NCBI GenBank assembly: GCA_963667535.2
Contig: CAXXDU010000002.1
Span: forward strand, 3,100,001-3,164,000
Direction: 5' to 3'
Length of the DNA stretch: 64,000 nt
Origin: UBA5614 sp963667535
GTDB lineage: Bacteria > Cloacimonadota > Cloacimonadia > Cloacimonadales > Cloacimonadaceae
Shown here: piece after piece, positions 9,183 through 18,071 of the stretch
How positions within the stretch are numbered: the first letter of the stretch is position 1
Layout: each line of letters starts with the position of its first letter
The notes under the pieces: model-generated
What the model was told of the DNA's origin: nothing
Seen by the model: only the letters and a program-made list of their open reading frames with translations
Databases searched by the model: none
Position numbers and translations under genes: made by a program

Positions 9183-11402
9183 ATGTCAAAAGGACTAATC
9201 ATAGTAGAATCACCTGCCAAGGCAAGCACAATAAGTAAATTCCTTGACCATAAGTTTGATGTGAAAGCCTCAATGGGACATATCAGAGATTTACCGACCA
9301 AAGAAATGGGTATCGATATTGAAAAGGATTTTGCTCCTAAATATGTACAGGATACCAAGAAAAAGAAAATCATAGAAGCTTTGAAAGAAGCAGTCGGGAA
9401 AGCTGATGCAATCTACCTCGCAAGTGACCATGACCGCGAGGGAGAAGCCATTGCCTGGCATCTGCAGCAGGTTTTGAAGAAAGATATTGCTGATAAACCC
9501 GTACACCGTATCGTCTTTAATGAAATCACCAAAAAAGCAATTCAGGAATCTATCTCTCATCCCGGAACGGTTGATATGCAAAAGGTTGATGCTCAGCAAG
9601 CCAGACGTATTCTGGACCGGATTGTTGGTTATAAAGTCAGTCCCCTCCTGTGGAAAATCATCATGAAAGACCTGAGTGCAGGCAGAGTTCAGTCTGTTGC
9701 CCTCAGACTCATTTGCGAAAGAGAAGCAGAGATACAGAAATTTATTCCCAAAGAATTCTGGAAGATTGAGACTAATTTCTATAAAGATAAGCTGCCTCCT
9801 TTTAAAGGAACTCTGGAAAGATGGAAAGGCAAGAAGGCTGATATTGAGAATCAGAAGCTCGCCTCGGAAATTATCAAAGCAATTACAGATAAAGACGCAA
9901 CACTATTAAAGCGGAGTGACACTGTCCGTTCAGTGGAACCACCCGCGGCTTTCATTACCAGCACCTTGCAGCAGGATGCATCCCGCTTGCTCAATATCAC
10001 TCCCAATCGTACCATGTCAATTGCTCAGGAACTATATGAAGGTGTTGATATGGGCGGAGAGCGCAGCGGTTTGATTACCTATATGAGAACGGATTCTCTG
10101 CGTATCGCCGATGAAGCCAATATCACCTGCCGTGAATTGATTGGGGAAAGGTTTGGAAAGGATTTTGTGCATAAGAGCATAAGAACTTATAAGAATAAAA
10201 ATACTGCTCAGGATGCGCATGAGGCAATCCGGCCGACAGACCCGTTTAAGACTCCGGAATCTATCGCACAATACTTAAGTAAAGAGCAGCTCAAGCTTTA
10301 TACCCTCATCTGGCAGCGCTTTGTGGCAACTCAGATGAGACCTTTAAAATTAAAACATACCGAAGCTAATGTCGCTATCGGAGAAGCAGAATTTCTCTCT
10401 TCGGGCAATGAAGTTTCTGATGAAGGCTTTCTGAAATGCTGGCCTTATTACAACTTCCCTACTGGAGAGAAAATTGCTGATGGCTATAAACCCGAAGATA
10501 AACTGATTTATGAGCCTTTTATCCCGTCCCAGCATTTTACTACTCCACCCTCACGCTTTACGGAAGCAAGCCTGATAAAAGAACTGGAAGCCAAAGGCAT
10601 CGGCAGACCATCAACCTATGCTTCGATTATTACCACCATCAAGACCAGGAAGTATGTCATTCTGGAAAAGAAATCCATTATGCCTACGGATCTTGGCATT
10701 CAGGTAAACCGCTTTTTAGTTGAACGTTTTGATGCCATCTTTAATGTAAAATTCACTGCTGAAATGGAAACCAAGCTGGACGATGTAGAATATGGTAAAG
10801 TGGTCTGGCATCAACTTATCCGGCAATATTATGACCAGTTGGAAAAGCTGATTGGCTTGGTGGATATTAAGCAGGAACGCAAAGATACTCAGGAAGAAAC
10901 TGACCTTGTATGTGAATTATGCAAGGAAGGCAAAATGGTTATCAAGTGGGGCAGGAAAAAACAATATCTTGCTTGTAGCCGTTATCCTGATTGTAAGAAT
11001 ATGAAAAACTTCAGTAAGGACGACAAAGGCAATATTACGATAGATGTGCCTGAAATACTGGAAGAAAAGTGTCCCACCTGCGGTAATAGTCTAATCATGC
11101 GTAAGGGTAGATTCGGTGAATTCATCGCCTGCTCCACCTATCCCAAATGTAAATACTCCCGTTCCATCGGAATCGGAGTTACCTGTCCTGAGTGTGGAAA
11201 GGGTGACGTTGTAAAACGCAGTTCCAAGAAAGGTAAACCCTTCTACTCCTGTTCCACCTATCCGGACTGCAAATGGATTACTAATGATAAACCTGTTCCC
11301 ATCCATTGCACAGAATGTGATAGTCCTTTCCTGTTTGAGAAATACAGCAAAGCCAATGGGGAGTATAAACTCTGCCCCAAATGCAAGAAAGAGTACTTCT
11401 AA
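9183..11402 (+). CDS. topA: DNA topoisomerase I (type IA)
   Basis: Relaxes negative supercoils by cutting and passing one strand. The 739-residue protein has an N-terminal TOPRIM domain ('LIIVESPAKA', 'SDHDREGEAIAW'), the catalytic tyrosine in 'GLITYMRTDS' (Tyr300), 'QDAHEAIRPT', and 'GIGRPSTYASII'. Three or four C-terminal zinc-ribbon repeats follow (CELC, CPTCG...CSTYPKC, CPECG...CSTYPDC, CTEC...CPKC), all cysteine pairs intact. It follows secA by 14 bases with AGATTTGGAGAT in front, so co-transcription is likely. Confidence 0.98.
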   Translation: MSKGLIIVESPAKASTISKFLDHKFDVKASMGHIRDLPTKEMGIDIEKDFAPKYVQDTKKKKIIEALKEAVGKADAIYLASDHDREGEAIAWHLQQVLKKDIADKPVHRIVFNEITKKAIQESISHPGTVDMQKVDAQQARRILDRIVGYKVSPLLWKIIMKDLSAGRVQSVALRLICEREAEIQKFIPKEFWKIETNFYKDKLPPFKGTLERWKGKKADIENQKLASEIIKAITDKDATLLKRSDTVRSVEPPAAFITSTLQQDASRLLNITPNRTMSIAQELYEGVDMGGERSGLITYMRTDSLRIADEANITCRELIGERFGKDFVHKSIRTYKNKNTAQDAHEAIRPTDPFKTPESIAQYLSKEQLKLYTLIWQRFVATQMRPLKLKHTEANVAIGEAEFLSSGNEVSDEGFLKCWPYYNFPTGEKIADGYKPEDKLIYEPFIPSQHFTTPPSRFTEASLIKELEAKGIGRPSTYASIITTIKTRKYVILEKKSIMPTDLGIQVNRFLVERFDAIFNVKFTAEMETKLDDVEYGKVVWHQLIRQYYDQLEKLIGLVDIKQERKDTQEETDLVCELCKEGKMVIKWGRKKQYLACSRYPDCKNMKNFSKDDKGNITIDVPEILEEKCPTCGNSLIMRKGRFGEFIACSTYPKCKYSRSIGIGVTCPECGKGDVVKRSSKKGKPFYSCSTYPDCKWITNDKPVPIHCTECDSPFLFEKYSKANGEYKLCPKCKKEYF

Positions 11403-11403
11403 A

Positions 11404-11473
11404 AGTAGAGCAGCACGCTGATGCTGCTCAAAGTAGTGTTTTAGGTTAAGCAGGTACAGCGACCTGCTCTACT
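11404..11473. repeat. Compound hairpin repeat downstream of topA
   Basis: Outer arms AGTAGAGCAG (11404-11413) and CTGCTCTACT (11464-11473) enclose or compete with two hairpins. These are GAGCAGCA-CGCTGA-TGCTGCTC (11408-11429) and AGCAGGT-ACAGCG-ACCTGCT (11449-11468). It may end topA transcription, but there is no T-run. Confidence 0.6.
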
Positions 11474-11547
11474 CCCAATGCTACATATAAATTTTCTTTA
11501 CGCAGGTTTGGAAACCTACGCTACTCAAAAAAGATAACGGAGATGAT

Positions 11548-12816
11548 ATGCATTTGAATGATGCTTTCCGCAGTTCTCTGCAAAGCATAGTCAATCATAA
11601 GATGCGTTCATTTCTGACTCTGACCGGGATAGTAATCGGCGTTTTGGCTGTCGTTACCATGTTTTCTTCCGTATATGCTCTCAAGACAGTTGTCAAAAGT
11701 AATATGGAAGGTATGGGCTGGAATAATTCGATTATCATAACTCCAAATAGGGAAGAAACTTCTTCCCACTCTCTGACTAGAATCACATACCAGAAAACAC
11801 CTGAATACGTTCCCTCGCTCAATTATTATGACTATGAAGCATTACGTAGCACTTTGTCCTACAAGGTCATATATGCTTATTATGAATACTTGCCTTATTA
11901 CAAAATCAAGGATAAGAAGGTGCAAGTCAGCCTGAGAGGCACCAATCATGCCTACTTCATCTGTAAGACCTATAATCTCAAACAAGGCAGATATTTTAAC
12001 CGTTTTGAGGAAGAACACGCCAATCCTGTTGCAGTACTGGGATATTATTTTGCCCAGGAGCAATTCGGTAATGCCAATCCGGTAGGAAGAAAAATCCTCA
12101 TAGACGAACACCGTTACGAAATTATCGGAGTATTGGCTAAAGATGCTTTAAATAAAGGTAACGGGATGCAATTTAATAACTGGGAACGTGAAAACGACCT
12201 CAAAGCTGTATTTATACCCCTCAAATATGCAACCACTTATTTAGCCCCTAATCACACTGTGGGCTATATCTTTTTACAGGCAAAGGATGATGCCTCTTAT
12301 GTATCTCTTAAATCAGAGGTAAGACAACTTCTGCTTGCCCGGCATAGCATGTATCCGAATTTCACGTTCCAGGATGTGGGAGCAATGCTGCTCCAGATTA
12401 CCAATGAAATAGAAAAAAATATGAAGAAGTGGAATATAACACTTTTTGCCATAGCTTCCATTTCACTGATTGTGGGTGGAATAGGTTTATTTAGCACATT
12501 ACTAATTTCCATACAGGAAAAGATGCTGGAGATAGGAGTCCGTAAAAGCCTGGGAGCTACTGAAAGCGATATCTTCTTTTATTTCATCTTTGAGGCGATA
12601 GTGCTTGCCGTAATGGGTGCCTTGCTGGGCATACTACTGGCAAGTCTCGCACTTATGGGAATGCAGGCTGCTTTTAAGATACCTATGCCCATGCCGTTTC
12701 AGGGTATGGCACTGGGACTTATCTTTTCGATATTAATCGGCTTTGTCTCCGGATTATATCCTGCTATCAAGGCTTCCAATATTGACCCCATCAAAGCTAT
12801 CTATTATTTTGATTAA
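11548..12816 (+). CDS. ABC transporter permease, MacB/FtsX family
   Basis: A 422-residue inner-membrane protein with the MacB layout. One N-terminal transmembrane segment ('FLTLTGIVIGVLAVVTMFSSVYA', residues about 20-45) is followed by a large periplasmic MacB_PCD domain (about 50-290), then three C-terminal membrane segments. The 'EKMLEIGVRKSLGATESDIF' cytoplasmic loop is typical of the FtsX domain. Such permeases usually work with a LolD/MacB-type ATPase for lipoprotein or peptide export or mechanotransmission. No ATPase gene is adjacent, so the partner must be elsewhere. The start has CGGAG upstream. The next gene begins three bases after its stop. Confidence 0.9.
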   Translation: MHLNDAFRSSLQSIVNHKMRSFLTLTGIVIGVLAVVTMFSSVYALKTVVKSNMEGMGWNNSIIITPNREETSSHSLTRITYQKTPEYVPSLNYYDYEALRSTLSYKVIYAYYEYLPYYKIKDKKVQVSLRGTNHAYFICKTYNLKQGRYFNRFEEEHANPVAVLGYYFAQEQFGNANPVGRKILIDEHRYEIIGVLAKDALNKGNGMQFNNWERENDLKAVFIPLKYATTYLAPNHTVGYIFLQAKDDASYVSLKSEVRQLLLARHSMYPNFTFQDVGAMLLQITNEIEKNMKKWNITLFAIASISLIVGGIGLFSTLLISIQEKMLEIGVRKSLGATESDIFFYFIFEAIVLAVMGALLGILLASLALMGMQAAFKIPMPMPFQGMALGLIFSILIGFVSGLYPAIKASNIDPIKAIYYFD

Positions 12817-12819
12817 CTT

Positions 12820-14478
12820 ATGATAAAACAACTTCTGATTGTCATTTATTTTACTTTATCATGTATAAACATCTCTGCTGCCAATTGGGAATGGGTTACA
12901 TCCGCAGGCTCAAGCGGAATGGATAGAGTATGGGATATTGCTTTGGACAATCAGGGCAATATTCTGGTTACAGGTGAATTTACAGATACTCTGCAGATTG
13001 GTGATACAGTAATTCCGGGATGGGGTCTGAATGATATCTTTGTCGCCAAGTTTAGCCCATCAGGAATTCCTCTTTGGGCAAAAGCTTTTGGTGGCAGCGA
13101 AGGTGATATCGGGCTCAGTATAGACACTGATTCTCTGGGTAATTGCTATGTTACAGGGTATTATGGCGGAACTGCCCATTTTGCAGAGCATGATTTGGTT
13201 ACGGTTGGAAGCTGGGATATATATGTTCTAAAGCTCAATAGTAATGGTGATATTCTCTGGGTTTATTCTGAAGGTGGAGTCAGTAATGATATCGGCTATG
13301 GACTTGCTGTTACACCTGACGGCAGATGTATTGTAACAGGCTGGTTTGGTGATACCATTACCTTTCATGACAATTCTTCTTTAACCAGTAATGGTGGTAG
13401 CGATATACTCGCTTATGCGTATGCTGCCAATGGTGATATCCTTTGGAGACATAAAGCAGGCGCTATCGGAGTTGAGTATGGATATAAAGTTGATGTTGAT
13501 GCACAGGGTAATAGTTATATAACAGGTTCAGCAGGACAAGACGCTGATTTTGACGGTATTTCTGCACCCGGTGATGGTGCCTTTATCGCCAGTTATAGTT
13601 CTGATGGAGTAATCCGCTGGGTCAACAGCGGTGTTGGTGCAGGAGTTAATTCCATTGCTGTAGACCGCACTGCTGCTACGATAGAGCAATTGGGGTGTAT
13701 AACCGGACGGATTACAGGCAATGCTGTGTTCGGTGACATTGCTGTATCCAGCCTAAACGGTAGTGATGACGCGTATGGAGCGGTTTTTGAGCTCTTAACA
13801 GGTAACTGGATTTCTGCCAATATCGGTGGCGGAACAGGAAGTGATAAAGGCAGAGCTTGTGCATACAAAGGGCATCCATATTACACAGGAAGCTTTGAGG
13901 ACACTGCAAGATTGTTTGGTTTTGATGTCACTTCTTCCGGATTATCCGACGGTTTTGTTTACTCTTCCGGCAATGATGACAGCGGATGGATACTCAGAGC
14001 CGGAGGCAGTAATAACGATACTCCTACAGATATTACCATTGATAATGACGGAAATGTATTTCTCTGCGGCTGGTATTCTGGTCTGGCCAGATTTGGTTCT
14101 ACCCTGATGATAAATTCCGGTAACGATTCTGATCTTGATATCTTTGTGGCTAAAATCAATGTTTCAACGCTCAATGAAGAAAATACGATTATTCCTGAAA
14201 TATCTGCTATGAAATGTTATCCCAATCCTTTTAAGGAAAAACTGGTAATTCAATATCAGCCTTCAGGCAAAGCAATTGAACCTCAGTCTGAATTGGTAAT
14301 CTACAATGTGAAAGGGTCTGTTGTATACAAAACCATTGCACACTGCATTAATCCCGATTCCTGGCAGGCAGAATGGAACGGATACAACATTAATGGTGAT
14401 AAATGCCCTACGGGAGTTTATTTCTTAAAAGAGTCGGGACACAACTCAAAAACTAAAAAAGTAATGCTGTTAAATTAA
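12820..14478 (+). CDS. Secreted SBBP-repeat protein with C-terminal sorting domain
   Basis: A 552-residue protein with an N-terminal signal peptide (MIKQLLIVIYFTLSCINISA). It has a run of roughly 45-residue beta-propeller-like repeats of the type 'D..GN..VTG.F.DT......G..DI.VAK...G...W', matching SBBP repeats. Its end (about 470-552) has the hallmarks of a type IX-like secretion signal: 'CYPNPFKEKLVI', 'YNVKGSVVYK', 'CPTGVYFLKE' and a basic tail 'KTKKVMLLN'. It should cross the inner membrane by Sec and be sorted to the surface. It starts three bases after the permease stop, so it is in that operon. The substrate or ligand is unknown. Confidence 0.85.
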   Translation: MIKQLLIVIYFTLSCINISAANWEWVTSAGSSGMDRVWDIALDNQGNILVTGEFTDTLQIGDTVIPGWGLNDIFVAKFSPSGIPLWAKAFGGSEGDIGLSIDTDSLGNCYVTGYYGGTAHFAEHDLVTVGSWDIYVLKLNSNGDILWVYSEGGVSNDIGYGLAVTPDGRCIVTGWFGDTITFHDNSSLTSNGGSDILAYAYAANGDILWRHKAGAIGVEYGYKVDVDAQGNSYITGSAGQDADFDGISAPGDGAFIASYSSDGVIRWVNSGVGAGVNSIAVDRTAATIEQLGCITGRITGNAVFGDIAVSSLNGSDDAYGAVFELLTGNWISANIGGGTGSDKGRACAYKGHPYYTGSFEDTARLFGFDVTSSGLSDGFVYSSGNDDSGWILRAGGSNNDTPTDITIDNDGNVFLCGWYSGLARFGSTLMINSGNDSDLDIFVAKINVSTLNEENTIIPEISAMKCYPNPFKEKLVIQYQPSGKAIEPQSELVIYNVKGSVVYKTIAHCINPDSWQAEWNGYNINGDKCPTGVYFLKESGHNSKTKKVMLLN

Positions 14479-14571
14479 GTTTTCCTACCTGTTCAACATT
14501 CCAGTAATACACAATCCGCTTGACAATATGCCTTTAATCAAAATCTTTGCATAACTTTACAATCATAGTGT

Positions 14572-14647
14572 GGGCCTATAGCTCAATTGGTAGAGCTTCC
14601 GGCTCATAACCGGACGGTCGGGGGTTCGACTCCCTCTGGGCCCACCA
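14572..14647 (+). tRNA. tRNA-Met (CAT anticodon), CCA encoded
   Basis: A complete cloverleaf. Acceptor GGGCCTA pairs with TGGGCCC, the anticodon stem TCCGG/CCGGA surrounds loop CTCATAA (anticodon CAT at 14605-14607), the T-loop is TTCGACT, and the 3' end carries an encoded ACCA. G1-C72 pairs, so this is not an initiator tRNA. A CAT anticodon could also be the lysidine-modified tRNA-Ile2, but overall resemblance favours elongator Met. Confidence 0.93.
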
Positions 14648-14726
14648 CTTAATTGTACAGCATCAGATATTCGGGATTCTTTTCTAATACTATTCAGGGG
14701 TTATTCACCTATTGAAGGAGTAATAT

Positions 14727-17700
14727 ATGCAAGGCTACTACAGACAACCAACTATTCACAATGACAGCATCGCTTTTATATCAGAGGATGATCTCTGGTT
14801 AGTTTCCAAACAAGGTGGCAAGGCTATTCGTCTGACTGCCAATCTCGGTATGATATCCTCTCCCCGTTTTTCGCCTGATGGCAAATGGCTTGCCTTTGCC
14901 TGCAATGATGAAGGCTCCTGGGAGATTTATGTAATGCCGGCAGCAGGTGGCGAAGCCAAAAGGCTTACCTGGCTGGGTGCAATGTCTTCCCCTGTGGCTT
15001 GGAAAAGTGGCAAGATTGTATTCAACACAAATTACAGACAAGCTTTCCAACGCAATATGTCACTGTATGAAGTTGACATCGAAGGTCATGCTCCCGAGCT
15101 TCTGCCCTATGGAATCGCATCGCACATTGCCTTTGGTGATAAAGGTGTCGTTCTGGGTATCAACACCGGTGATCCTGCCCGTTGGAAACGCTATCGTGGC
15201 GGTACAGCAGGATATTTACTGATTGATAAAGTTGGTAAAGGCGACTTCAAGCCTCTGCTTAAACTCAAAGGTAATTTCACCACTCCCATGTGGATTGGCA
15301 ATCGCATTTATTTTATTTCCGACTATGAAGGTATAGGCAATCTCTATTCCTGCAAACCTGATGGCACTGACGTTAAAAAACACAGCAACCATAAAGACTA
15401 TTATGCCCGCAGAGCCAGCACTGATGGTAAATCCATCGTCTGGTTTGCAGGCGCTGACATCTTCTGTCTGGATATCAAAACAGATAAAGTAACGGCTGTA
15501 AAAGTTGAATACAATAGCCCCTTTGTCCAGAGACAGCGTAAGTTCGTAGATGCAGTTAAATATATCGAAGAGATGGAGCTTTCCAAAGATGGTGGCTCCC
15601 TGTCTTTTTCCGGTAGAGGTAAAGCTTTTACCATGGGCAATTGGGAAGGCAGCGTACAGCAATACGGCGCTAAGCATGGTGTCCGTTATCGTTTGGCAAC
15701 CTATCTGCCCGATGGTAAGCGTATTGCTCTCATTTCTGATGAAGGTGATAAAGAACATCTGGAAATTCATCCCATCAGAGCAGACTTTGCTGAGCCGGAT
15801 AAAGCTGCTGTGAAGGTCTTTGATAAACTTGATATAGGCAGACCTTATGGAATTAACATTGCTCCGGTTGGAAACTTATTAGTACTCAGCAATCACCGTA
15901 ATGAGTACATAATTATTAACTATGAAACCGGAAAAGCAATCACGATTGACCAGGATAAATTCGGTGTGCCTGACCAAAGCTCATGGTCTTCCGACGGCAG
16001 ATGGCTGGCTTATGCCATAAACATCAGCCGCAAGCTCAAGTTAATCCGCATTTATGATACTGTTAAGAAAACCAAACACGATGTGACAAAGCCCATTCTG
16101 GAAGACTACTCGCCCTGTTTCGACCCTGATGGCAAGTATCTTTATTTCCTTTCTGCCCGCACATTTGAACCTATGATGGATACAGTCCAGTTTGATTTTA
16201 TCTTTCCTAATGCAGTTAAACCATATCTGATTACGCTTAAAAAAGATACCCGTTCTCCTTTCCAACCCGATGTCAAAGGCTTTGAAATCAAGCCGGATGA
16301 TGAACATCAAAAAGATGGTTCTAAAGCAGCAGATGATAAAAAAGCATCAGTAAAAGATGATAAAAAAACCAAGAAGCCGGAACCTCCCAAACCTGTGGAA
16401 ATCGATTTTGACGGTATAACCGACCGCATGATTGAATTCCCTGCGCCCAATGGCATCTATTTTGGTCTGTCCGCTGCTCCAAATCGCATTTTTTATGAAT
16501 CTATCCCGTGCATTACCTGGAACGAAGAAGAAACCAAACTCGGACTGGAATGTTATGATTTGAACAGGCTGGAAGGCTGGACTTACCTGCATGGCATTTC
16601 AGGATATGGGCTTTCCGGCGATCATAGCGCAATGTCTGTCTGTATGAATAAGAGAATCAGAGTAATCACGACCAAACTTGAGGTTAAGCAGGAACTTTCT
16701 ACAGAAGATTGTCCTGGCAGGAAGACAGGCTGGGTTGATCTCAACCGCATCAAGCTGGAAATTGAACCAATGCAGGAATGGCAGCAGATGTTTAGAGAAG
16801 CCTGGCGCTTGCAAAAATACCACTTCTGGACTGAAGATATGTCCGGTATTGACTGGAAGAAAGTCTATAACCGCTATTATCCATTGGTTGCCAGATGCGG
16901 AACCCGTAGTGAATTCTCCGATATCATGTGGGAAATGCAAGGTGAACTTGGCACCAGTCATTGCTATGAAATGGGCGGAGATTATCGCCCAAGCCCGATG
17001 TATAAAATCGGACAACTCGGCATAGATCACAAATATAATGCCAAGCAAAAAGCTTATGAAATCACGCGTATCGTCAAAGGCATCCACTGGGAAGAAAAGA
17101 ACCGTTCACCTTTGATGAATCCCGGTCTGGGCATTGAACCCGGCTGGTTGATTAATGCTGTGAATGGCATTACTTTAACTAAAGAACTTCCCCCCGAAAA
17201 GGTGACTGTCAATCTCGCGGGGCAGCTTGTGCAGCTTGCTGTCAGCAGTCCCAATGGCAAGATTAAGAAGACTGTCACAGTCAAGACTATGATGCAGGAA
17301 TTTGGCTCCAGATACCGAGACTGGGTAGAAGCTAACCGTGAATATGTGCATACCAAATCCAAAGGCAAGATTGGTTATATTCACGTTCCAAATTGTGGGA
17401 ACGAAGGATTACAGGAATTTCATCGTCTCTTCTTAGCAGAAGTGGATTATGAAGGTTTGGTAGTTGATGTACGTTTCAATGGTGGTGGCAGCACTTCCGG
17501 TCTTTTCCTGCAAAAACTTGCCCGTAAACGTATAGGCTATGACCTCACCCGTTGGTGGGGAGCCAATCCCTATCCCAATGATGCACCTATGGGAGCAATG
17601 TGTTGCCTGACCAATGAAGATGCCGGCAGCGATGGCGATATCTTTAGCCACAGCTTCAAACTCATGAAGCTGGGTAAATTGGTTGGCAAGAGAACCTGGG

Positions 17701-17972
17701 GCGGTGTGATAGGTATTTGGCCCCGTCATTGGTTAGCCGATGGTGCTGTGACTACCCAACCCGAATTCAGCTTCTGGTTCAAAGATGTCGGCTGGGGTGT
17801 AGAAAACTACGGTACAGACCCCGATATCGAAGTTGATATCATGCCTCAGGATTATGTAAAAGGCATAGACCCACAACTCGACACAGCCATCAAAGTAGTT
17901 CAGGATGAGCTGAAACAGAACCCACCCATGAAGCCTGATTTCAGTAAGAAACCTAAACTACCCCTACCTTAA
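14727..17972 (+). CDS. Tricorn-like protease (S41 family core)
   Basis: A 1,081-residue homolog of tricorn protease, which trims peptides released by other proteases in the cytosol. Seen: an N-terminal six-bladed WD40-like propeller ('SPRFSPDGKWLAF' repeats, about 1-300), a second propeller (about 320-680), a PDZ-like part, and a C-terminal S41 serine protease core. The core has His745 in 'GTSHCYEMGGDY', oxyanion-side 'VVDVRFNGGGSTS', and nucleophile Ser968 in 'AGSDGDIFSHSF', close to His746 and Ser965 of the archaeal enzyme. There is no signal peptide, consistent with cytoplasmic action. A lysine/aspartate-rich linker (about 525-555, 'DDKKASVKDDKKTKKPEPPKP') interrupts the second propeller. 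The ribosome binding site is GAAGGAG before the ATG. It is monocistronic, ended by a strong bidirectional hairpin. Confidence 0.92.
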   Translation: MQGYYRQPTIHNDSIAFISEDDLWLVSKQGGKAIRLTANLGMISSPRFSPDGKWLAFACNDEGSWEIYVMPAAGGEAKRLTWLGAMSSPVAWKSGKIVFNTNYRQAFQRNMSLYEVDIEGHAPELLPYGIASHIAFGDKGVVLGINTGDPARWKRYRGGTAGYLLIDKVGKGDFKPLLKLKGNFTTPMWIGNRIYFISDYEGIGNLYSCKPDGTDVKKHSNHKDYYARRASTDGKSIVWFAGADIFCLDIKTDKVTAVKVEYNSPFVQRQRKFVDAVKYIEEMELSKDGGSLSFSGRGKAFTMGNWEGSVQQYGAKHGVRYRLATYLPDGKRIALISDEGDKEHLEIHPIRADFAEPDKAAVKVFDKLDIGRPYGINIAPVGNLLVLSNHRNEYIIINYETGKAITIDQDKFGVPDQSSWSSDGRWLAYAINISRKLKLIRIYDTVKKTKHDVTKPILEDYSPCFDPDGKYLYFLSARTFEPMMDTVQFDFIFPNAVKPYLITLKKDTRSPFQPDVKGFEIKPDDEHQKDGSKAADDKKASVKDDKKTKKPEPPKPVEIDFDGITDRMIEFPAPNGIYFGLSAAPNRIFYESIPCITWNEEETKLGLECYDLNRLEGWTYLHGISGYGLSGDHSAMSVCMNKRIRVITTKLEVKQELSTEDCPGRKTGWVDLNRIKLEIEPMQEWQQMFREAWRLQKYHFWTEDMSGIDWKKVYNRYYPLVARCGTRSEFSDIMWEMQGELGTSHCYEMGGDYRPSPMYKIGQLGIDHKYNAKQKAYEITRIVKGIHWEEKNRSPLMNPGLGIEPGWLINAVNGITLTKELPPEKVTVNLAGQLVQLAVSSPNGKIKKTVTVKTMMQEFGSRYRDWVEANREYVHTKSKGKIGYIHVPNCGNEGLQEFHRLFLAEVDYEGLVVDVRFNGGGSTSGLFLQKLARKRIGYDLTRWWGANPYPNDAPMGAMCCLTNEDAGSDGDIFSHSFKLMKLGKLVGKRTWGGVIGIWPRHWLADGAVTTQPEFSFWFKDVGWGVENYGTDPDIEVDIMPQDYVKGIDPQLDTAIKVVQDELKQNPPMKPDFSKKPKLPLP

Positions 17973-18000
17973 TAAATTACGCTTAAGATACTTCTATACA

Positions 18001-18030
18001 ATAAAGGACAGGCAACCGCCTGTCCTTTAT
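18001..18030. terminator. Bidirectional intrinsic terminator
   Basis: A perfect 13-bp stem (18001-18013 with 18018-18030: ATAAAGGACAGGC and its complement) with loop AACC. It lies between two convergent genes, with A/T tails on both sides, so it can serve both. Confidence 0.9.
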
Positions 18031-18071
18031 TACTTGCATTTACAATCTTATCACGCTTGAATATAAATACC

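Noticed and set aside
12820..14478. Pyrroloquinoline or WD40 enzyme function for the SBBP-repeat protein
   Set aside because: The repeats are SBBP-like with no catalytic signature, and the end is a sorting domain; no enzymatic claim is supported.
14572..14647. Initiator tRNA-Met
   Set aside because: The first acceptor pair is G-C, whereas initiators usually have a mismatch there; elongator Met (or Ile2) fits better.
15216..15770. 184-codon minus-strand frame inside the tricorn-like gene
   Set aside because: It is antisense to a clearly coding, well-conserved frame and has no initiation signal.
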